A stretch of 64,000 nucleotides of DNA from Virgibacillus_N oceani_A (GCA_041521345.1 JBGOHB010000006.1), one strand, 5' to 3'; positions 43,855-52,664 are shown, counted from the first letter of the stretch. Numbers and translations are program-made. Notes: generated by a model not told the origin, from the sequence alone.

Positions 43855-45348
43855 ATGAATGATCAATTTATTTTATCCATTGATCAGGGAACTACCAGCT
43901 CTCGTGCCATACTATTTAATCATCTAGGAGAGATTGTTGCAACGGCACAAAAAGAGTTTGAACAATTTTTTCCAAAACCCGGCTGGGTGGAGCATGATGC
44001 GAATGAAATATGGACTTCTGTTCTTGGCTGCATAGCTGAAGTGCTGCGAAAAGCTGATGTAAGCCCCGCTCAAATTGCCGGTATCGGTATTACAAATCAG
44101 CGGGAAACGACAGTGGTATGGGATAAAAATACCGGAAAACCGATTTATAAAGCTATCGTCTGGCAATCCAGACAGACTGATAGTATCTGTAAAGAATTAA
44201 GGAAAGCTGGCCATAACGATTTATTCAGAGAGAAAACGGGATTATTGCTTGACCCGTATTTTTCCGGCACAAAAGTAAAATGGATATTGGACAATGTGGA
44301 TGGTGCCCGGCAAAAAGCGGAAAATGGAGAACTGCTTTTTGGCACAATGGACACATGGCTTGTTTACAAGTTGTCTGGAGAGAAAACGCATATTACCGAT
44401 TATTCGAATGCTTCGAGAACGTTAATGTTTAACATTTATGAACTTACGTGGGATGAGGAGCTTCTCGATATTTTAACCGTTCCAAAGAGTATGCTTCCGG
44501 ATGTTCGTCCGTCTTCAGAAGTGTATGCAAATACCGTGGATTATCATTTCTTTGGGTATGAGGTTCCAATCGCCGGTATTGCCGGTGATCAACAGGCAGC
44601 ACTATTCGGGCAGGCGTGCTTTGAAAAAGGGATGGCAAAAAATACGTATGGAACCGGCTGCTTCATGCTAATGAACACCGGTGAAAATGGTGTAGCTTCA
44701 GAACATGGTTTGCTTACGACATTGGCCTGGGGTATCGACGGAAAAGTGGAATATGCGCTGGAAGGCAGCATTTTTGTTGCTGGATCAGCGATTCAGTGGC
44801 TGCGTGACGGGTTGAAAATCATTGAAAATGCACCGCAAAGTGAAATGTTTGCAACAAATGTGGACGCGACAGACGGTGTATACATGGTACCTGCATTTGT
44901 GGGTCTTGGTACACCGTACTGGGATAGTGATGCACGAGGTGCCGTATTCGGATTAACGCGTGGTACAACGAAAGACCACTTTATCCGTGCTGCATTGGAA
45001 TCGTTGGCCTATCAGACAAAGGATGTGTTAGATGCCATGACTGCAGATTCCGGTATTGATCTGAAAACATTAAGAGTGGATGGCGGAGCAGTTAAAAATA
45101 ATTTTTTAATGCAATTCCAAAGTGATATGCTCGGTGTTCCGGTAGAAAGGCCGGTGGTTCGGGAGACAACAGCTTTAGGATCTGCCTATTTAGCTGGATT
45201 AGCTGTCGGGTTTTGGAAAGACAAACAAGAAATTGCAAAACAATGGCAGAACGAGAAAACTTTTAAAGATAAACTGGAAGGCGAAAAACGTGATAAACTT
45301 TACGCCGGATGGAAAAAGGCTGTAGAAGCAGCCAGAACATTCAAATAA
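43855..45348 (+). CDS. glpK: Glycerol kinase
   Basis: Phosphorylates glycerol to sn-glycerol-3-phosphate and traps it in the cell. 497 residues; FGGY family with N-terminal DQGTTSSRAILFNHLG, GWVEHDANEIW, TNQRETTVVWDK, substrate region TGLLLDPYFSGTKVKWIL, and C-terminal GAVFGLTRGTTKDHF and DGGAVKNNFLMQFQ. The histidine in SEHGLLTTLAWG is the residue phosphorylated by HPr in Firmicutes, so PTS control is expected. ATG 43855 is preferred over 43849 for spacing from AGGGGGGA. Confidence 0.97.
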   Translation: MNDQFILSIDQGTTSSRAILFNHLGEIVATAQKEFEQFFPKPGWVEHDANEIWTSVLGCIAEVLRKADVSPAQIAGIGITNQRETTVVWDKNTGKPIYKAIVWQSRQTDSICKELRKAGHNDLFREKTGLLLDPYFSGTKVKWILDNVDGARQKAENGELLFGTMDTWLVYKLSGEKTHITDYSNASRTLMFNIYELTWDEELLDILTVPKSMLPDVRPSSEVYANTVDYHFFGYEVPIAGIAGDQQAALFGQACFEKGMAKNTYGTGCFMLMNTGENGVASEHGLLTTLAWGIDGKVEYALEGSIFVAGSAIQWLRDGLKIIENAPQSEMFATNVDATDGVYMVPAFVGLGTPYWDSDARGAVFGLTRGTTKDHFIRAALESLAYQTKDVLDAMTADSGIDLKTLRVDGGAVKNNFLMQFQSDMLGVPVERPVVRETTALGSAYLAGLAVGFWKDKQEIAKQWQNEKTFKDKLEGEKRDKLYAGWKKAVEAARTFK

Positions 45349-45361
45349 ATAATTTCGTACG

Positions 45362-45413
45362 AGAGGTCTGCATTATCTTCGTCAATAAAGATAAGGTTGA
45401 CCTCTTTTTTTAG
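45362..45413 (+). terminator. Terminator of glpFK
   Basis: AGAGGTC...TATCTT and AAGATA...GACCTCT pair in two blocks with an internal bulge, followed by seven T. Confidence 0.9.
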
Positions 45414-45455
45414 GGAAATATTGTATAATAGAAGTGATGAAAGGAGAGAAGGCGG

Positions 45456-46451
45456 ATGAAGAAAATAATTAATGATCCAAATCAAGTGGTACGGGATATG
45501 GTACAAGGTATGATAACAGCTCATCCTGATGCATTTAAGCAGATACCGGATACGATGGTACTTGCCAGAAGCGATGCCCCTGTTACAGGTAAAGTTGGCA
45601 TTGTCAGCGGCGGTGGAAGTGGACACGAGCCGGCACATGCGGGTTACATAGGGAAAGGTATGCTTGACGCGGCAGCAACCGGTGAGGTTTTTACTTCTCC
45701 AACTCCTGATCAAGTGCTTGAAGCAATTAAAGCTGCTGATGGAGGTACAGGCGTACTATTAGTTACTAAGAATTATACCGGTGATGTGCTTAACTTTGAA
45801 ATGGCGGCAGAACTTGCAGAGGCAGAAGGAATTCAAGTGGAAACAGTAATTGTAAATGATGATGTGGCAGTAGAAGACAGTTCATTTACCAGCGGACGAA
45901 GAGGGATTGCTGGAACCATCTTTGTTCATAAAATTGCCGGTGCAAAAGCAGAAAGTGGTGCAATGCTTGCGGAAGTGAAAGCAGCGGCGGAAAAGGTAAT
46001 TGCAAATGTGCGTTCCATAGGAATGGCACTGACGCCGTGTATCGTGCCCGCTGCGGGTAAACCAAGCTTCGAATTGCAAGGTAAAGAAATGGAAATTGGC
46101 ATCGGGATTCATGGTGAACCCGGGATAGAACGAAAGCCAATTGCATCTGCGGATGAGATTGCAACAGAATTAACCGATAAAATTTTTCGTGATTTTGATT
46201 TTGGAAACGGCAGTGATGTTGCGGTCATGATTAATGGATTAGGTTCTACACCGCAAATGGAACTGTACATCATAAACAAAAAAGTAAATAAAATATTAGC
46301 GGCAAAAGGAATGAACATATATAAAACGTTAATCGGAGAATACATGACATCACTGGAAATGGCTGGTTGTTCTGTTACCATACTGAAATTGGATGATGAA
46401 CTGAAATCATTATTGGATGCCGAATCAAACGCACTAGCTTTTCGCAGCTAA
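45456..46451 (+). CDS. dhaK: PTS-dependent dihydroxyacetone kinase, substrate-binding subunit
   Basis: Binds dihydroxyacetone covalently for phosphorylation by DhaL-ADP. 331 residues. Features: GKVGIVSGGGSGHEPAHAGY near residue 45, VTKNYTGDVLNFEMAAE, and His219 in GIGIHGEPG, the histidine that forms the hemiaminal with the substrate. Ribosome site AAAGGAGAG. First gene of dhaKLM, next to glpFK, so glycerol and dihydroxyacetone use are clustered. Confidence 0.96.
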   Translation: MKKIINDPNQVVRDMVQGMITAHPDAFKQIPDTMVLARSDAPVTGKVGIVSGGGSGHEPAHAGYIGKGMLDAAATGEVFTSPTPDQVLEAIKAADGGTGVLLVTKNYTGDVLNFEMAAELAEAEGIQVETVIVNDDVAVEDSSFTSGRRGIAGTIFVHKIAGAKAESGAMLAEVKAAAEKVIANVRSIGMALTPCIVPAAGKPSFELQGKEMEIGIGIHGEPGIERKPIASADEIATELTDKIFRDFDFGNGSDVAVMINGLGSTPQMELYIINKKVNKILAAKGMNIYKTLIGEYMTSLEMAGCSVTILKLDDELKSLLDAESNALAFRS

Positions 46452-46466
46452 GGAGATGAGTTAAGC

Positions 46467-47087
46467 ATGGAACTTACAGTAAAGGATTTAGTTCAATGGT
46501 TTGAAATAGTCAATGAAAAAATACAAGCAAATAAAGATTATTTGACATCTCTTGATCAGCCAATAGGAGACGGGGATCATGGCATTAATATGGCTCGGGG
46601 CTTCCAGGAGACAGTGAATAAAATAACGTCACAGGACTATGAAGATGTTTCTGCTGTGTTCAAAGATATTGCGATGACAGTAATGGCCAAGGTCGGAGGT
46701 GCTGCCGGGCCGCTATATGGCACTGCATTTCTAAAATTTTCGATGGCAGTAAAAGGAAGCCGCTCCGTAAATTATGAGCAATTTACAAGAGGACTTGAAG
46801 CAGCAGTAGTCGGTGTGAAACAACGTGGGAAATCGGCTGCAGGGGAAAAAACCATAGTGGACGTCTGGCAGCCAGTAACTGAACACTTCAAGGATGAAAG
46901 AGGTTTTCGATCAGTTCAGTTATTCGAGGTTGCGAAACAGGCTGTGGAAGATACGAAAGAAATGATGGCTACAAAAGGACGAGCTTCCTATTTTAAGGAG
47001 AAGTCGATTGGACATATCGACCCGGGAGCCTTTTCATCTTTTCTTATTTTCGATGCACTTGATCAAGTTTTAAAGGGGGATGCCTAA
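46467..47087 (+). CDS. dhaL: Dihydroxyacetone kinase, ADP-binding subunit
   Basis: Carries a permanently bound ADP that DhaM rephosphorylates and that phosphorylates dihydroxyacetone on DhaK. 206 residues, all-helical DAK2 domain; the metal/ADP site is LDQPIGDGDHGINMARGF and AKVGGAAGPLYGTAFLKF, with a C-terminal GHIDPGAFSSFLIF. 15 bp after dhaK with AAGGAGATGAG; 1 bp before dhaM start. Confidence 0.95.
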   Translation: MELTVKDLVQWFEIVNEKIQANKDYLTSLDQPIGDGDHGINMARGFQETVNKITSQDYEDVSAVFKDIAMTVMAKVGGAAGPLYGTAFLKFSMAVKGSRSVNYEQFTRGLEAAVVGVKQRGKSAAGEKTIVDVWQPVTEHFKDERGFRSVQLFEVAKQAVEDTKEMMATKGRASYFKEKSIGHIDPGAFSSFLIFDALDQVLKGDA

Positions 47088-47088
47088 C

Positions 47089-47460
47089 ATGTCCCATGTA
47101 GGTATCGTGCTGATCTCCCACAGTCCCAAAATAGCTGAGGGGCTAAAGGATCTGATTCGGCAAGTGATACAGGTTGTTCCAATTGAGCTGGCCGGTGGAA
47201 CAGATGAAAATGACATTGGAACAAGTATAGATAAAATAATGAATGCCATCAGAAATGCAAACAACGGCAAAGGTGTATTGCTTTTCTACGATATTGGCAG
47301 TGCAAAAATGAATGCGGAAATGGCCATCGAAATGGCTGAAACAGAAGATGTAAGACTTGTGGAAGCACCACTGGTAGAAGGCGCTTATACAGCAGCAGTC
47401 GAATCCGGCATGGGAAAAGGTTTGCAAGATGTCCATGATGCGGTGATCAAGTCTTGTTAA
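47089..47460 (+). CDS. dhaM: Dihydroxyacetone kinase phosphotransfer subunit (EIIA-Man type)
   Basis: Accepts phosphate from HPr and passes it to DhaL-ADP. 123 residues: only the EIIA(mannose)-like domain, as in other Gram-positives, without the HPr and EI parts of the E. coli protein. The active histidine is in VLISHSPKIAEGL near residue 10; LAGGTDENDIGTS and LLFYDIGSAKMNAEMA follow. ATG 47089 is preferred over 47080, which lies in the ribosome site AAAGGGGGA. Confidence 0.92.
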   Translation: MSHVGIVLISHSPKIAEGLKDLIRQVIQVVPIELAGGTDENDIGTSIDKIMNAIRNANNGKGVLLFYDIGSAKMNAEMAIEMAETEDVRLVEAPLVEGAYTAAVESGMGKGLQDVHDAVIKSC

Positions 47461-47510
47461 GAAAGTCCTGAAAATGTTTCGTTCACGTGGTGGGGTAGAT
47501 GAAAAATTAT

Positions 47511-47543
47511 ATATGCAGGTAAGAGGTTTCTTACCTGCATATT
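47511..47543 (+). terminator. Terminator of dhaKLM
   Basis: ATATGCAGGTAAGA and TTACCTGCATAT form a 12-bp stem with a short loop, followed by TTGCCTTT. The following 200 bp to the ATP-grasp gene end hold nothing else. Confidence 0.75.
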
Positions 47544-47743
47544 TGCCTTTGGCGCATTAAAGGTTTTACCAGAAAACATAAGGGTTTTTTAGAGAGTAAA
47601 ATACACTGTCAGACCGAGTGTTGCATAGTCAAAATTACATGATCTATTAAGATATTTAAAATAACGGTTATGGCATTTTCTTTAACATACGTTTTCTTTT
47701 GAATGGTCTCGCCACTCAATAACTACAATGCTAACTCCGTTAC

Positions 47744-49015
47744 CTAATTACTATGCCTAGTTAAGGAAAATTCTGTCTTATACTTAATTTCTATTGAATT
47801 AATCAAGCTTAGTGCAATATTCTTTGCTGATTCAGGAGTATCGCCAACTGTAATGATATATCCTAATCGATCATCAGAACTTTTTGGTTTGTATATATTC
47901 TCAGCTGACTGTACTTCAAATGTTGTTCGAACAACCCCCGAATGACTATTCAAATTTTCGATATTCGTATATCTTTCTAAAATCCCTTCTTTCTCTGCAG
48001 TCAAGAAAGCAACTGCAGATCCTTTATTCTTGGTTGCTTTTAAATCAATAGGCATATTTAGATAAAAATCAATTGTGGCATCAAAAATGTTAATTCCCTT
48101 AGCTTGTATTAATAAATCTGAAGCTATTTGATCTCCTCCAGGTCTACCGTTAATCTCAATGATTTTGGGCCTCTCCTTTGTCATCTTTACTTCTACATGG
48201 CTCGGACCGTTAATGAGGCCAATGGCATGAAGAGCTTGAACAGCAGCATTGACGAGCCTTTCCTCTGTATCCCTATCAATCATTGCAGGGATGACATGGG
48301 CGGTTTCAACGAAATAAGGTGGATTACTGATAGTTTTTTCCGTGACAACGCTCATAAGTGTTTTACCCTCTTCCAGAAAAAGCTCAATACTGTACTCTTG
48401 TCCTTCAAGGTATTCTTCTAACAAATACTCATCCCTTACAGCAAACCCAAGATAGCTTTGTTTGAACAATGACAGTTTCTTTAATGCACTTTTTAATTCC
48501 TCTTCGTTCCTTACTAAATATACACCCTGGCTACTTGCTGCATTCGTTGGTTTAATAACAGCCGGATATTTTATATATTGAATAGCTGTTAGTGCTTCTT
48601 CATAGCTTTTTATAATTTGATACTTTGCACAAGGAACCTTATGATTCTTAAAAGCTTCTTTCGCCAAATCTTTATTTCTAGCCTTTACCGCTGCATCATA
48701 GGTGATATTTTTTAAGCCTAGTCTCTCTGCTGCCATTGCCGTTATATGTGATGCAAAGTCTGTAGCAGGTATTAAAGCATCCAATTTTTGATTATAGGGC
48801 GACTCCTGAATTGCTTTAAATATAGATTGCGCATTTCGGATGTCTGCCATAATGAGATCATGATAATACCCTTCGTAACCATATTTATTAGGATTCTTCT
48901 CGGAATGGGTAATAACTACTACTATATGACCTTTATTAAAAGCCGATTTTACAAAGTCAACTCCATAAAAGCTTGGTTCAACTAAAGCTACCACGTGGTT
49001 CATTCTTTTTTTCAC
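47744..49015 (-). CDS. ATP-grasp ligase, L-amino-acid ligase (BacD)-like
   Basis: 423-residue carboxylate-amine ligase. An N-terminal Rossmann-like domain (VVALVEPSFYGVDFVKSAF) is followed by the ATP-grasp fold: YPAVIKPTNAASSQGVYLV (ATP lysine and glycine-rich loop), LLEEYLEGQEYSIELFL, and the metal site KIIEINGRPGGDQIASDLL; the C-terminal domain (LGYIITVGDTPESAKNIALS) resembles that of dipeptide-forming BacD-type ligases. GTG start with GGGAAGAAG upstream; an ATG 12 nt later is possible. Third gene behind a flavoprotein and an MFS exporter, suggesting a dipeptide or peptide-like product that is exported. Product unknown. Confidence 0.82.
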   Translation of the reverse strand: MKKRMNHVVALVEPSFYGVDFVKSAFNKGHIVVVITHSEKNPNKYGYEGYYHDLIMADIRNAQSIFKAIQESPYNQKLDALIPATDFASHITAMAAERLGLKNITYDAAVKARNKDLAKEAFKNHKVPCAKYQIIKSYEEALTAIQYIKYPAVIKPTNAASSQGVYLVRNEEELKSALKKLSLFKQSYLGFAVRDEYLLEEYLEGQEYSIELFLEEGKTLMSVVTEKTISNPPYFVETAHVIPAMIDRDTEERLVNAAVQALHAIGLINGPSHVEVKMTKERPKIIEINGRPGGDQIASDLLIQAKGINIFDATIDFYLNMPIDLKATKNKGSAVAFLTAEKEGILERYTNIENLNSHSGVVRTTFEVQSAENIYKPKSSDDRLGYIITVGDTPESAKNIALSLINSIEIKYKTEFSLTRHSN

Positions 49016-49041
49016 AACAACTTCTTCCCTTCTATATAAAC

Positions 49042-50280
49042 TTATGACTGTGACTGTACAACAGTAATTTCTTTCACTTTTGATTTAGACATGGAGTGAT
49101 GGACAGAGATAAATAAGACAATGCCTATAAGCATCAGGCCACCCATTAAGATAAATCCAATACCTGCATGGGTAAAGTCAATTGCGAGACCAATGCTATA
49201 AGCTAAAACTGATTGTAACAATAGAGAAATTCCCATCCAGACAGACATAGATCGCCCCATGTACCTTTCTGATACCAATTGCATCAGGAGTGCATTCATT
49301 TGTATTCTTATGGACGAATTGGAAAGACCAATCAACATACTTCCTAAAAATAACCAAGTAACATGGTGTTGAAGGGCTAGAGATACCATTACCACGGTAG
49401 CAAGACTGAAGAACATCGCAATGGTATAGGCTTTAGTTAATTTCTTAACAATTGGAGCAGCTAAAAAACCTGAAAGTAATCCCCCGACCCCATAAAACAT
49501 GTCTGCTGTACCGAAGACTACAGAATCGGCTTGTAATAAATCTTGAACATAACCCGGCAATATAACATTGAAAACCATGGTTGCAGTTAACGGGATGATG
49601 GAAACTAGTCCAAATAGGAATAACATTGGTTTGCTTTTTAAGTAACCAATTCCACTTTTGAAACTCTGTATAAAAGATTCCTCTTTTTCTTTAATATTGA
49701 TTTTGGTACGGTAAGTGACACGCATTAAAAAGATACTACTAAGCAGAAATGCAGATGCATTCATGAGCAGAATGAACTCAAAACCAAAGTATTTGTAGAG
49801 AATTCCAGAGACAGCACCTGCGAAAAACATTCCGACCTGCAAACTAATCTCAATAAGCGAATTGCCATTCACAAGTTCCTCTTTTGTTAAAATCTCTTGG
49901 GTTAAGCTCCTTGAAGCAGACATATAGACCGTCCATCCAACACCGTTAATGATGGTGAAAAGATAAATATAAATCATGCTAAATCCATCGATAAAAAATA
50001 TAAAAGTGATGGTAAAAATTAAGATGGCACGTATAACATGTGCCCAGAAAATGATTTGTTTTCGACTAAAACGATCCGTTAAGTAACCTACAAGAGGAAA
50101 ACATAGAAATCCTGCCAAAAGATTAAGTGCTAATAAAAACCCGACTGCTGCAGCTGAACCTGTTTGATCAAGTACATACCAGTTTGCACCGATCGTACTC
50201 ATGCCAACACCGAACCCTTGTATAATATCAGAAAGGAAAAAGTTTCTGAAATTCCTGTCTTTCAACATGTTAAAGAGCAT
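49042..50280 (-). CDS. Major facilitator superfamily exporter (MFS_3/BacE-like)
   Basis: 412-residue transporter with about 12 helices. The first helices read RNFFLSDIIQGFGVGMSTIG and ANWYVLDQTGSAAAVGFLLA; the motif A loop is GYLTDRFSRKQIIFWAH between helices 2 and 3, and SASRSLTQEILTKEELVNGN is typical of the MFS_3 exporter group, which includes siderophore and peptide-antibiotic exporters such as BacE. AAAGGAG lies before the ATG at 50280, and the gene overlaps the flavoprotein stop by 11 bp. Probably exports the product of the ATP-grasp ligase or protects the cell from it; inferred. Confidence 0.85.
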   Translation of the reverse strand: MLFNMLKDRNFRNFFLSDIIQGFGVGMSTIGANWYVLDQTGSAAAVGFLLALNLLAGFLCFPLVGYLTDRFSRKQIIFWAHVIRAILIFTITFIFFIDGFSMIYIYLFTIINGVGWTVYMSASRSLTQEILTKEELVNGNSLIEISLQVGMFFAGAVSGILYKYFGFEFILLMNASAFLLSSIFLMRVTYRTKINIKEKEESFIQSFKSGIGYLKSKPMLFLFGLVSIIPLTATMVFNVILPGYVQDLLQADSVVFGTADMFYGVGGLLSGFLAAPIVKKLTKAYTIAMFFSLATVVMVSLALQHHVTWLFLGSMLIGLSNSSIRIQMNALLMQLVSERYMGRSMSVWMGISLLLQSVLAYSIGLAIDFTHAGIGFILMGGLMLIGIVLFISVHHSMSKSKVKEITVVQSQS

Positions 50281-50845
50281 TGCTTTCTTCTCCTTTGATG
50301 ATATGACGTTGAAGGTAATCTTGTAATTGACTTTTATACTCTTTTAAAGGTGGATTTTTCATCGCTGAATAAATTGAAAAAGACGGTAAACGATTCAAAC
50401 CGCAGTATTCAAATATTTTATATATGGTAGCTAATATCTGATCTTCGGAGTCCCCCTCTAAAAAGCTATCCTGACTCACGGTAACTACCTTTATATTCGC
50501 TCCCCATGTAACGGAAAGCATGTATTCTTTTTGAGTAAGTAAACCACCTCGCCCAAACCCCTTAGCCTTCTTAAAAAATACATCTGGAATAAACACATCA
50601 TCGAAGTATTTTTTTAAATTGCCCGGAATACTAAACCAATAAATAGGTGTTTGTATGAGCGCAATATCTGTCCATTGAAATTTTCCAATTTCTTCTTTGA
50701 TGTTATAACCTTTATAAATATTTGTTTCCTTCAGTTCAAAATGGGGATTTAATTTATCCCTGATGAGATCAATCATGTAATCTGTTAATTGCCCCCTTGT
50801 TCTTTGAAATACGTCATGACCATAAATAAGTAATAGATTTTTCAT
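50270..50845 (-). CDS. NAD(P)H-quinone oxidoreductase-like flavoprotein (flavodoxin_2 fold, MdaB-like)
   Basis: 191-residue FMN/FAD flavodoxin-like protein: N-terminal LLLIYGHDVFQRTRGQLTDY phosphate-binding loop, IALIQTPIYWFSIPGNLKKY and the GRGGLLTQKEYMLSVTWGA segment are characteristic of the MdaB/NQO1-like family, which reduces quinones or modifies small aromatic compounds. First gene of a three-gene operon divergent from a LysR regulator. Whether it acts on the ligase product or in stress defence is open. Confidence 0.82.
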   Translation of the reverse strand: MKNLLLIYGHDVFQRTRGQLTDYMIDLIRDKLNPHFELKETNIYKGYNIKEEIGKFQWTDIALIQTPIYWFSIPGNLKKYFDDVFIPDVFFKKAKGFGRGGLLTQKEYMLSVTWGANIKVVTVSQDSFLEGDSEDQILATIYKIFEYCGLNRLPSFSIYSAMKNPPLKEYKSQLQDYLQRHIIKGEESNAL

Positions 50846-50901
50846 TTTGTCTTCCCCTCTCTCATGTTGTTTTTGAACTACATTTAGTGTAAACTAAGCC
50901 T

Positions 50902-50951
50902 ATCGATTATAAAAGCTGATAATTTTGATGATATCAATCACTTTTATCGAT
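50902..50951. promoter_or_regulatory. Dyad in the divergent LysR intergenic region
   Basis: ATCGATTATAAAAG (50902-50915) and CTTTTATCGAT (50941-50951) are inverted with a 3-base insertion; between them lies a second small dyad, TGATATCA. Such T-rich/A-rich dyads are where LysR proteins bind and bend divergent promoters. Confidence 0.55.
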
Positions 50952-50970
50952 TATTGAGAGGGAGATATAT

Positions 50971-51882
50971 ATGGAATATAAATATTTACAAACATTTTTA
51001 GTTGCCAGCGAAACCATGAACTTCACGAAAACGGCCGCCAAACTTCAATATGCTCAGTCCAGTGTCACGGCTCAAATCAAATCTCTGGAACAAGATCTGG
51101 AAACACCTCTCTTTGAGAGGCTTGGGAAGAAACTTGTTTTGACCCAGGCGGGAAGCCAATTAAAACGTTATGCCCACCAGATTGTTCACTTAACAGATGA
51201 AGCACGCACCGCAATTGATGCCGGGGAGAAAACAGGAACAATTATTGTAGGGGCACAGGAAAGCCAGTGCACGTATCGTTTACCTGAACTTCTTAAAGAA
51301 TTTAAATCAAAATATCCACTTGTAAATTTGATTTTTAAACCTGCTCACTCTGACGAAAGTGCAACAGAGTCTTTGCTGCAGGGAGAATTAGATCTAGCTT
51401 TTATTATGGATACAAACAAAACAAATCCTTATTTAGAAACCAATCCTTTATTACAAGAGAAACTTATATTAATTGCTTCACCATCAAACACATTAGTTTC
51501 AAAACCTGCCGTACTACCAGGTGATTTACAAGAAGAAACGGTCTTATTGACAGAGAAAGGCTGCTCTTACCGGATTATGTTTGAACAAAAGCTTCACGAA
51601 TATCAAGTATCACCGAAAAACACGCTTGAATTTGTAAGTCTTGAAGCTATCAAAAAATGCGTAATCGCCAATTTAGGAGTTGCTATGCTTCCAGAAATGG
51701 CCGTTGCGGAGGATTTAGAAGAAGGCTTATTAGTGGAATTAAATTGGGACGTAAAAATGCCCGTATTAACTACACAAATGGCTCTACACAAAAACAAATG
51801 GTTCACACCTCAATTACATGATTTTGCAGACCTGACAAAAACGTACTTTGCTGCAGAAATCGACCATTCATCTGCGGGGTGA
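50971..51882 (+). CDS. LysR-family transcriptional regulator
   Basis: 303 residues. N-terminal winged helix-turn-helix (FLVASETMNFTKTAAKLQYA; SSVTAQIKSLEQDLETPLFE; GKKLVLTQAGSQL), then the effector-binding LysR_substrate domain starting near residue 90. GAGAGGGAG precedes the ATG. Divergent from the flavoprotein/MFS/ATP-grasp operon with 125 bp between, so it very probably controls that operon and itself. Confidence 0.92.
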   Translation: MEYKYLQTFLVASETMNFTKTAAKLQYAQSSVTAQIKSLEQDLETPLFERLGKKLVLTQAGSQLKRYAHQIVHLTDEARTAIDAGEKTGTIIVGAQESQCTYRLPELLKEFKSKYPLVNLIFKPAHSDESATESLLQGELDLAFIMDTNKTNPYLETNPLLQEKLILIASPSNTLVSKPAVLPGDLQEETVLLTEKGCSYRIMFEQKLHEYQVSPKNTLEFVSLEAIKKCVIANLGVAMLPEMAVAEDLEEGLLVELNWDVKMPVLTTQMALHKNKWFTPQLHDFADLTKTYFAAEIDHSSAG

Positions 51883-52281
51883 CCAAAAGTCATTTATCTA
51901 CTGAATTGTGTCAAAAAACTTATATTACGCTAATGGCTTTTATATGCAAAAGGGGCGCTGGTCTTTTTACAGATTAGCACCCGTTTGATCTATGTTGGAT
52001 TGAAAAGCTCTCTTATCGAGCTGTAAAGATTACAATAAGAGGTAAAGCTGGATTGTACGAAACTTTAGGTATTATTGACGACTATTTGTATTGTGGATAT
52101 TTGCTTAGTAATTACTTAAACAACTTTTCCAAAGTAAAAAGCTTTTTTTGCCACGGAATCTTTAAAAGAACTTTGGATTAAATCGTGCTTCTGTTGTCTA
52201 TTTCCAATTTATAAACGGTGTTTTGGTTCACTCTAACCGCAGTATTTTTTTATTAAAAATATTACTAAAATAAAAAAAGTG
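51883..52281. other. Intergenic region after the LysR gene
   Basis: AGGGGCGCTGGTCT and AGATTAGCACCCGTTT (51949-51986) form an imperfect stem that may terminate the LysR transcript. Nothing else recognised. Confidence 0.4.
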
Positions 52282-52310
52282 TTGACTTTAAAATTTTCCA
52301 ATAATATAAT
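52282..52310 (+). promoter_or_regulatory. Strong promoter of the bmrCD leader
   Basis: TTGACT at 52282-52287 and consensus TATAAT at 52305-52310, spaced by exactly 17 bp, about 355 bp upstream of bmrC. Confidence 0.85.
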
Positions 52311-52346
52311 TATCCTGGAAATGAAAAAGAATGGAGGGCGCGAATC

Positions 52347-52421
52347 ATGCAAAATAATAATCAGCAATCCAAAAAAAACAACTTAATTATTTCTGTGGCC
52401 TTCCCGGGAAAGCTTTATTGA
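52347..52421 (+). CDS. Putative leader peptide of the bmrCD operon, 24 aa (BmrB-like role)
   Basis: Too short for usual calling. GGAGGGCGCGAATC precedes ATG 52347; the peptide begins MQNNNQQSKKNN and ends VAFPGKLY at TGA 52419-52421. It lies about 30 nt downstream of a strong promoter and 29 nt before an intrinsic terminator. Codons GTG GCC TT (52395-52402) are complementary over 8 bp, with one G-U pair, to the 5' arm of that terminator, AAGGTCAC. B. subtilis bmrB is a short leader ORF upstream of bmrCD that controls it by ribosome-mediated attenuation; this ORF occupies the same position but is shorter and its sequence relation is unknown. Confidence 0.65.
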   Translation: MQNNNQQSKKNNLIISVAFPGKLY

Positions 52422-52450
52422 TTTATTCATATGTATAGCTTCGGTGTAGG

Positions 52451-52476
52451 AAGGTCACCCATGCTGTGACCTTTTT
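52451..52476 (+). terminator. Leader terminator 1 (attenuator) of bmrCD
   Basis: AAGGTCAC and GTGACCTT form a perfect 8-bp stem around CCATGCT, followed by a run of T. The 5' arm can alternatively pair with the leader ORF at 52395-52402. Confidence 0.85.
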
Positions 52477-52544
52477 AATATTTTCGGAGCTGGTGCACAC
52501 TTTAATGTTTAGCCCGTTTAGAAAGTATAAAAAACTTGCATCGG

Positions 52545-52580
52545 CATTCACTTAAAGATTTGGTGAATGGCTGTTTTTTT
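52545..52580 (+). terminator. Leader terminator-like hairpin 2 of bmrCD
   Basis: CATTCAC and GTGAATG form a 7-bp stem with an 11-base loop, followed by GCTGTTTTTTT. Confidence 0.7.
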
Positions 52581-52582
52581 AT

Positions 52583-52616
52583 AATGCATACGTCAGTCAT
52601 TGGCGTATGCATTTTT
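52583..52616 (+). terminator. Leader terminator-like hairpin 3 of bmrCD
   Basis: AATGCATACG and CGTATGCATT form a perfect 10-bp stem with an 11-base loop, then TTTGCGTTTT. It is only 40 bp before the bmrC ribosome site. Confidence 0.75.
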
Positions 52617-52664
52617 GCGTTTTATACAGTTTTTTAAAAGAGAGAGATAAAGAAGGTGAAAAGT

